A stretch of DNA of 34,086 nucleotides from positions 1 to 34,086 of the forward strand of contig JAGSHC010000042.1 in the NCBI GenBank assembly GCA_023954745.1, written 5' to 3'. Shown piece after piece: positions 29,884 through 34,086 of the stretch. Below the pieces are notes generated by a model, which did not search any database, was not told the DNA's origin, and was given only the letters and a program-made list of their open reading frames with translations. Source of the DNA: Deltaproteobacteria bacterium. Lineage in GTDB: Bacteria > Myxococcota_A > UBA796 > UBA9615. The first letter of the stretch is position 1. Each line of letters opens with the position of its first letter. The translations under genes were made by a program, and so were the position numbers.

Positions 29884-31660
29884 GACGGCGGCGGCGAGCT
29901 GGCTCGCGCTGAGTCTGGGGGTCGCGCTCGTGATCTCGCCAGCGATGGCAGACGAGGGGCCGCAGGATGAGCCCACTGCCGAGGAGGAGGCTGCTCCCGA
30001 GGAGGAGGCCACTCCCGGGGAGGAGGCCACTCCCGAAGAGGACGAAGAGGACGAAGAGCCTGCCCCCGAGGAGGACGAAGAGCCTGCGCCCGAAGAGGCC
30101 CTCCCGCCCGCTCCGCCCGTGCCGGACGTGCCCGGCCTCCCGCCGCTCCCCCCCCTGGAGCCGCTCGAGTCGGCGCCCCCGGTCCCTGACGTGGGCACTC
30201 CGGGGCCAATCATCCCCACCGCCCCCATCGTCATGCCTCCACTGCCGGAGGTCCGTCTCGGCGGGTTCATTGCGTTTGACTGGCAGCCCTACCTGATCGA
30301 GGTCCCCGGGGCCGTCGATTCGGTGGCTCAGCTCCGCGTGGCCCCGCGACTGGAGGCCCGATACCAGTTCCTCCGCGCAGTCGCCGAGATCGAGTACCGC
30401 CATGACTTCGTGGATTCTGGCCGCAACCGACTGATCGTCCGCGAGGCCTTTGCTGGCTTGCGGTGGAAGGGCTTGCGCCTGGAGGCCGGGGCCCTGCTCC
30501 CACGGTGGGGGAAGATGGACGTGCAGTCGCCGACCGACAACGTCATCGCCCACGACTACGAGGACCTCTTCTTCTCCGAGCCTCTTCCGGTTCCCGGGAT
30601 TCTCTTGGGCTTTGCGCGGGGCCCCATCGCGGTGGAGGCCCTCGTGCTGCCCGCGTTTCGGCCTTCCCGGTTCCGCGGTGGCTCGGTCTCCCGCTGGGAC
30701 ATCACTCGGTTCCTCCCCAGCGAGCAGGAGATCCCGATCCTGTTCGACACGGCCACCGTGCAAAACAACTACGGCTCGTTCCAGCCGTCGGTGATGGACG
30801 GCGAGGCGCCCCTGGGGCGCGGGATCGAGGTCGGGGGTCGGGTCGACCTGAGCCTGCCCGTCGTCGACATCGGGGTGTCGTTCCTGGCCACGCGTGATCG
30901 ACTCCCGAGCTACACGGCCTACCGCACCCTGAACTCGGACGACGCGGACGGCGACGGGACCCCTGACGTCCTGGTGTCCGGGGTCGCCGACCTGGAGATC
31001 ACCCCGCACCACCGGCGCATCTACGTGCCCGGCGTGGACATCGCCGCGGCCCTCGGCCCGGTGGTGGTGAAGGGCGAGGCGGCCTTCTTCGCCACAGAGG
31101 ACCCCTCCCGCGCGTCGTGTTTTGTGGACGATCCCTACGTCAAGTACGCCTTTGGCGCCGAGCTGGTGCTGGCGAACCTCGTGGGGGACTTCGATCTGGC
31201 GCTGCGCGCGCAGTACAACGGGGACGTGGCGCTCCCTGCGGGGAACAGCGACGGGCCAGACCGCTTCGGCGCCGTCGACTTCTTCTACCCCGATGGAGGC
31301 GAACGCACGAACTACGAGCGTGGCTGCCTCGGAGTTTCCTACTCCGACGAGCAGGAAGCCCCCCTCCCCACCGACTACGCCACGGGCTTCTCGGGCACGC
31401 CGGAGCAGCGCCATCCCTACCAGCACGGATTCTTCTGGAACGTGAACATGGCCTTCACCCGGTCGGTCGTCCTCGACCTGCGTGGCTTCGTCGATACCGC
31501 AGGCGACGCGCTCCTCATGCCGAAGCTCCAGGTCCTGCTCCTGGACCGACTCAACCTCACAGCCGGGGCGACCCTCATGCTCGCGACCGGCGAGGACACG
31601 ATCTTCGCCGCCTACGGGAAGAACCATCGCGTCGAGCTGGGTGTTCGCTACGACTTCTGA
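29873..31660 (+). CDS. Outer-membrane beta-barrel protein (DUF1302-like) with acidic/Pro-rich N-terminal region
   Basis: From ATG 29873 the protein has 595 residues and a signal peptide (MRSETAAASW to about residue 27, ending PAMADE). Residues about 28-75 are nearly all Glu, Pro, Ala and Asp, and 78-125 are Pro-rich; such a disordered segment could cross the periplasm or bind peptidoglycan. The remaining ~460 residues are amphipathic strands ending in RVELGVRYDF, a C-terminal Phe typical of outer-membrane barrels recognised by BamA. One loop contains SDDADGDGTPDV, a TSP3/EF-hand-like Ca2+ site. The class recalls DUF1302/DUF1329-type porins linked to RND exporters. It overlaps the LolA-like gene by 11 nt and the RND gene by 20 nt, so the three are tightly coupled. 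A role as the outer-membrane channel or receptor is inferred. Confidence 0.82.
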   Translation: MRSETAAASWLALSLGVALVISPAMADEGPQDEPTAEEEAAPEEEATPGEEATPEEDEEDEEPAPEEDEEPAPEEALPPAPPVPDVPGLPPLPPLEPLESAPPVPDVGTPGPIIPTAPIVMPPLPEVRLGGFIAFDWQPYLIEVPGAVDSVAQLRVAPRLEARYQFLRAVAEIEYRHDFVDSGRNRLIVREAFAGLRWKGLRLEAGALLPRWGKMDVQSPTDNVIAHDYEDLFFSEPLPVPGILLGFARGPIAVEALVLPAFRPSRFRGGSVSRWDITRFLPSEQEIPILFDTATVQNNYGSFQPSVMDGEAPLGRGIEVGGRVDLSLPVVDIGVSFLATRDRLPSYTAYRTLNSDDADGDGTPDVLVSGVADLEITPHHRRIYVPGVDIAAALGPVVVKGEAAFFATEDPSRASCFVDDPYVKYAFGAELVLANLVGDFDLALRAQYNGDVALPAGNSDGPDRFGAVDFFYPDGGERTNYERGCLGVSYSDEQEAPLPTDYATGFSGTPEQRHPYQHGFFWNVNMAFTRSVVLDLRGFVDTAGDALLMPKLQVLLLDRLNLTAGATLMLATGEDTIFAAYGKNHRVELGVRYDF

Positions 31661-33761
31661 GCCGCTGTCGAAGGGCCCGACCATCCTGCTCGCCCTGCTC
31701 TGCCTGGCGGCGGCGGCCGGGATTCCGCGGCTCGTGGTGGACCCCGAGGCTCCGTTCCGTGGCGATCCCGAGTCCGCCTTCGAGCGCACCGACCGGGCGT
31801 TACGTGAGGGGACCGGCGGAGACGATGTCGTGGCGGTCGTGCTCTGGGACCGGCGTGGCCGCTTCGAGTCCGCGGGCCTCGCAGCCGTGGACGCGGTGCA
31901 CGCCGCGCTCCTCTCCAAGCCGGCTCTGCTCCGAAGCCGTTCGTTCACCAGGGCACCGCTGCTCGTCTCCCACGAGGGAGTACTCACGGCAGCCACTCCG
32001 CTGCACCCCCTCCCGGCAGGCCCGGAGCTGGTCGATGCGTTCGATCAGGTCCTCGCCGATCCTTTCGCGGCCGGGACCCTCGTCACGCCCGACGGCTCCA
32101 TGGCGATGCTTCCCTCCTGGGTGCGAAGAGAGTCCGTCCCATCCGTCCTCGTGGGCATCGCAAGCTCGGCGCTTCAAGACGCGGACGTGCGCGCGGCCCC
32201 GGAGGGAGCGGCCTGTAAGCAGGCGGTGGATCAGGGACGGCTCGCAGTCGTCCTGGGCGAGAGCGCCGGGCCCGCCGACGTCGAGGTGGCCCGCCGCCTG
32301 ACGAACCTCGCGACCTCAGGCAACAGCCTCGCGAAGGACTGGCTCAGCGCCGCGGAGCGCCAGGCCGCGGACCCGGACCAGGCGGCCCTCGATGCGGCTA
32401 GGGAGGCCCTCGATTCGGTGTCCCTCCCCGAGGGCGTGACGGGGGTCGTGCTCGGCGAAGGCGCGGTGCAGGAGACGCTCGCCGCCCGGTTCCCCATCGC
32501 TGTTGCCCTCGCGCTCCTGGGCGTTCTCGCGGGAGTGGGCCTGGTGACGCGTCGCGAAGGTGGCGCGCTCGCGACACGCGCGGTCGTGTCGGGGGTGTGC
32601 GCCGCCGGCGCCGTGGCCGGTGGAATGGGCTGGGTCGGCGCCCCCCTGCACTCGTTCACGGCGCTGGCCCCGCTCTGCGCGGCCCTCGTGGCGGGTCTTG
32701 CGTCGGTTCGCGCGGTGTCGCCGGTGCACATCCTCGGCGCGGTTGCCCCGCTCTTGGCCCTCGCGGTGGGGGGGCGGGTGACTCCGGGCCTGGCTCCCGC
32801 GTTGCTTCTGCTCACCACGACGGTGCTCGCCTCCAACGCCCTCGCCCCCCGCGAGACGGCAGCAGGCCCTGTGCCGCCACGACGCGTCGTGCTGGTCGGC
32901 GCGGCCCTGGTCCTCCTCTGCGCGGCCTCCATGGCCCCCCGTCCCCTCGGGCTGGATCCGAGCGGACAGATTGGCCGACAGCACCCACTGGGCGCGGCCA
33001 TGCACGCCCTGGACCATCACGGGATGGCCACCCCCGCCCAGATCGCCCTGGTGGGTGACGGGCCCCGGGCTCTGGCAGCACCGGACAGGTTGCGCGCCCT
33101 TCGGGGCGCCCAGGACCGCCTGGAGGCCCACGAGAGCGTCTCGGGCACCGTCTCTTGGGCGGACTTCGTGCGCGCGCTGCACGGCGCGGTCTCTGGCGCC
33201 GAAGGCCTCCCAACCGATCCCGCGCTGGTGGACCAGTACCTTCTGCTCTTCGGGCGCCCCGAGGACGTTCGGCCCCTCGTGGCTGCCGACCTTGGAGTGG
33301 GGGGCGGTGTGTTGCGCATGGCCGCAGGGGAGGGGGCCCACCTCGGGCCCCTGGCCGGCGAGGTCAGCGACGGAGTGATGGTGGTCGGGGGGGCGGCCCG
33401 CGTGTCCGGGGCCGGACATCGCCTCGCGCGATCCACCCTTGGGGCCGGAGGGTTGGGCCTACTCATCGGAGTCGTGCTGCTCGGCATGAGCCGTCGCGAA
33501 GGGGTGGTCCTGGGCCTGGCCGCGGGAGCGGTGGCGATGGCAGTGACGACGGCCTGGTCAGGAGCAGTGGGGTTCGAGGCGCTCCTCGCCGCCGGGGTCA
33601 TCTGGGCCCTCGCCGCGACATCCCCACACCGGATGGCTCTGGCCGGCCTGTTCGGGGTGCTGGCGCTGGCGACCCCGGTGGTGAGCGTCGCGGCGCTGGC
33701 CGTTGGAGTGGCGTCGGGAGCGGCCGTCACGAGCCTTCTGGGGCGCTGGACGAACCGGTGA
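31641..33761 (+). CDS. RND/MMPL-type 12-TM membrane protein, apparently lacking the proton-relay acids
   Basis: From GTG 31641 the protein has 706 residues. The pattern is TM1 (about 14-29), a ~250-residue periplasmic domain, TM2-TM6 (about 284-405), TM7 (about 416-433), a second, shorter periplasmic domain, and TM8-TM12 (about 600-700). This 1+5+1+5 order is that of RND exporters (COG1033/MMPL). TM4 aligns with the family's GxPLxxxTALxP segment (GAPLHSFTALAPL, near 333), but the usual GVDY that follows is replaced by GLASVRA, and the matching second-half segment also lacks Asp. The loops are shorter than in most RND pumps. It completes the operon with the LolA-like and barrel genes. Either it uses another energy source or it is a non-transporting scaffold. 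The GTG start, 20 nt inside the barrel gene, is the first start before TM1. Confidence 0.75.
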   Translation: MFATTSEPLSKGPTILLALLCLAAAAGIPRLVVDPEAPFRGDPESAFERTDRALREGTGGDDVVAVVLWDRRGRFESAGLAAVDAVHAALLSKPALLRSRSFTRAPLLVSHEGVLTAATPLHPLPAGPELVDAFDQVLADPFAAGTLVTPDGSMAMLPSWVRRESVPSVLVGIASSALQDADVRAAPEGAACKQAVDQGRLAVVLGESAGPADVEVARRLTNLATSGNSLAKDWLSAAERQAADPDQAALDAAREALDSVSLPEGVTGVVLGEGAVQETLAARFPIAVALALLGVLAGVGLVTRREGGALATRAVVSGVCAAGAVAGGMGWVGAPLHSFTALAPLCAALVAGLASVRAVSPVHILGAVAPLLALAVGGRVTPGLAPALLLLTTTVLASNALAPRETAAGPVPPRRVVLVGAALVLLCAASMAPRPLGLDPSGQIGRQHPLGAAMHALDHHGMATPAQIALVGDGPRALAAPDRLRALRGAQDRLEAHESVSGTVSWADFVRALHGAVSGAEGLPTDPALVDQYLLLFGRPEDVRPLVAADLGVGGGVLRMAAGEGAHLGPLAGEVSDGVMVVGGAARVSGAGHRLARSTLGAGGLGLLIGVVLLGMSRREGVVLGLAAGAVAMAVTTAWSGAVGFEALLAAGVIWALAATSPHRMALAGLFGVLALATPVVSVAALAVGVASGAAVTSLLGRWTNR

Positions 33762-33788
33762 GCTTCGTGCCCGTTATGTCAACGGCCC

Positions 33789-33817
33789 TTGCGCGTCTGT
33801 CAGGATTCGGTCATAAC
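33789..33817 (+). promoter_or_regulatory. Possible promoter of the tandem-repeat lipoprotein gene
   Basis: TTGCGC (33789-33794) and CATAAC (33812-33817) are 17 bp apart, giving weak -35 and -10 matches. A small stem CCGTT-ATGTC-AACGG (33771-33785) lies just before, after the RND stop, and could be its terminator. Confidence 0.35.
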
Positions 33818-33883
33818 TCCGGCCGCGTGACGCTGCTGGGCCCTGGGGGCCGCGGCTGCGTCCGGGGCACACAGGAGATGAAC

Positions 33884-34086
33884 ATGCTGAACAAGAACAA
33901 CTTCTTTCTTACGCTGATGCTGCTGCTCGGAACCGCCATGGTCGGAACCGGTTGCCCCTTCACCGGTGGTGACGACGACGACTCCGCTGGCGACGACGAC
34001 GACTCCGCTGGCGACGACGACGACTCCGCTGGCGACGACGACGACTCCGCTGGCGACGACGACGACTCGGGCCCGGACCCGCTCGT
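33884..34086 (+). CDS. Lipoprotein with DDDDSAG tandem repeats, C-terminus cut by window edge
   Basis: The ATG at 33884 has AGGAG six nt upstream; the in-frame ATG at 33878 abuts the SD and is less likely. The signal peptide core FFLTLMLLLGTAMV ends in lipobox VGTGC (Cys24, Pro at +2). After FTGG the protein enters four perfect DDDDSAG repeats and a fifth partial unit, then GPDP, where the window ends. The rest, presumably a folded surface domain, is missing. It parallels the poly-Asp lipoprotein at 12449-13015 but is more regular. Role unknown. Confidence 0.8.
   Translation, partial: MLNKNNFFLTLMLLLGTAMVGTGCPFTGGDDDDSAGDDDDSAGDDDDSAGDDDDSAGDDDDSGPDPL
33971..34069 (+). repeat. Perfect 21-bp in-frame tandem repeat encoding DDDDSAG
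   Basis: Four identical 21-bp units (33971-33991, 33992-34012, 34013-34033, 34034-34054) are followed by a 15-bp partial unit. Every Asp uses GAC. Identity at third positions points to recent expansion by slippage or recombination; unit length keeps the frame, so only protein length would vary. Confidence 0.9.

Noticed and set aside
29507-31996. An 829-codon minus-strand open frame opposite the barrel gene
   Set aside because: Shadow of the barrel and LolA-like genes; no signal peptide, domain or start signal, and it crosses two plus-strand genes.
33971-34069. Short tandem units considered as a CRISPR array
   Set aside because: There are no spacers; the units are contiguous, in frame, and encode DDDDSAG within a lipoprotein.

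Overview
The window looks like chromosome from an uncultured or little-studied member of the Myxococcota / former Deltaproteobacteria. By eye it is very GC-rich, densely packed and almost free of mobile DNA. Three lines point to that group: two secreted proteins end in MYXO-CTERM-like tags (Cys motif, hydrophobic helix, Arg cluster); one lipoprotein carries an AgmX/PglI-type C-terminal domain; and there are OmpA and envelope proteins with thrombospondin type-3 (TSP3) Asp-rich repeats, PKD/IPT-type lipoproteins and poly-Asp lipoprotein spacers. No rRNA, tRNA, CRISPR array, integrase or insertion sequence was seen.

Layout. 1-2.5 kb: a nucleoside phosphorylase-family gene cut by the left edge, a divergent CysQ-like phosphatase, and a convergent YgfZ folate-binding protein. 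2.6-9.3 kb (+): an OmpA/TSP3 outer-membrane protein, then an ArgE-like deacetylase overlapping a CbbQ/NorQ-type AAA+ ATPase, followed by a NorD/CbbO-type VWA protein. 9.3-13 kb (-): two secreted proteins in a coupled pair, DusB, and a poly-Asp lipoprotein. 13.1-15.95 kb (+): a GT-C membrane glycosyltransferase overlapping chorismate synthase. 16-19.5 kb (-): a PKD-like lipoprotein behind a MYXO-CTERM IPT-domain protein, and a CinA N-domain protein. 19.6-21.9 kb: three lipoproteins. 21.9-25.6 kb (+): a lipid-flavoured run of PlsB-like acyltransferase, FabG and an NAD-binding acyl-reductase-like protein. 25.6-28.7 kb (-): a three-gene operon with 4-nt overlaps encoding a beta-propeller MYXO-CTERM protein, a small lipoprotein with an atypical C-x6-CH motif, and a five-CxxCH multiheme lipoprotein. 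29.1-33.8 kb (+): a three-gene overlapping operon encoding a LolA-like protein, a beta-barrel and a 12-TM RND-type protein. The right edge cuts a lipoprotein with a perfect tandem (DDDDSAG) repeat.

The content is dominated by envelope biology: eight predicted lipoproteins, none with Asp at +2, and several exported proteins, interspersed with housekeeping genes (aroC, dusB, ygfZ, fabG, argE).

The most interesting cross-cutting pattern concerns gene starts. Genes with a Shine-Dalgarno (SD) sequence lack a close -10 element. Genes without one repeatedly show TANNNT 6-8 nt before the start codon, the geometry expected for leaderless transcripts. Other points worth a second look are the RND-type protein that appears to lack the TM4/TM10 acidic relay residues, the multiheme/C-x6-CH/propeller operon, the AAA+/VWA pair without Rubisco or nitric-oxide reductase nearby, a cluster of DnaA-box-like 9-mers, and a perfect 12-bp inverted repeat between divergent genes.
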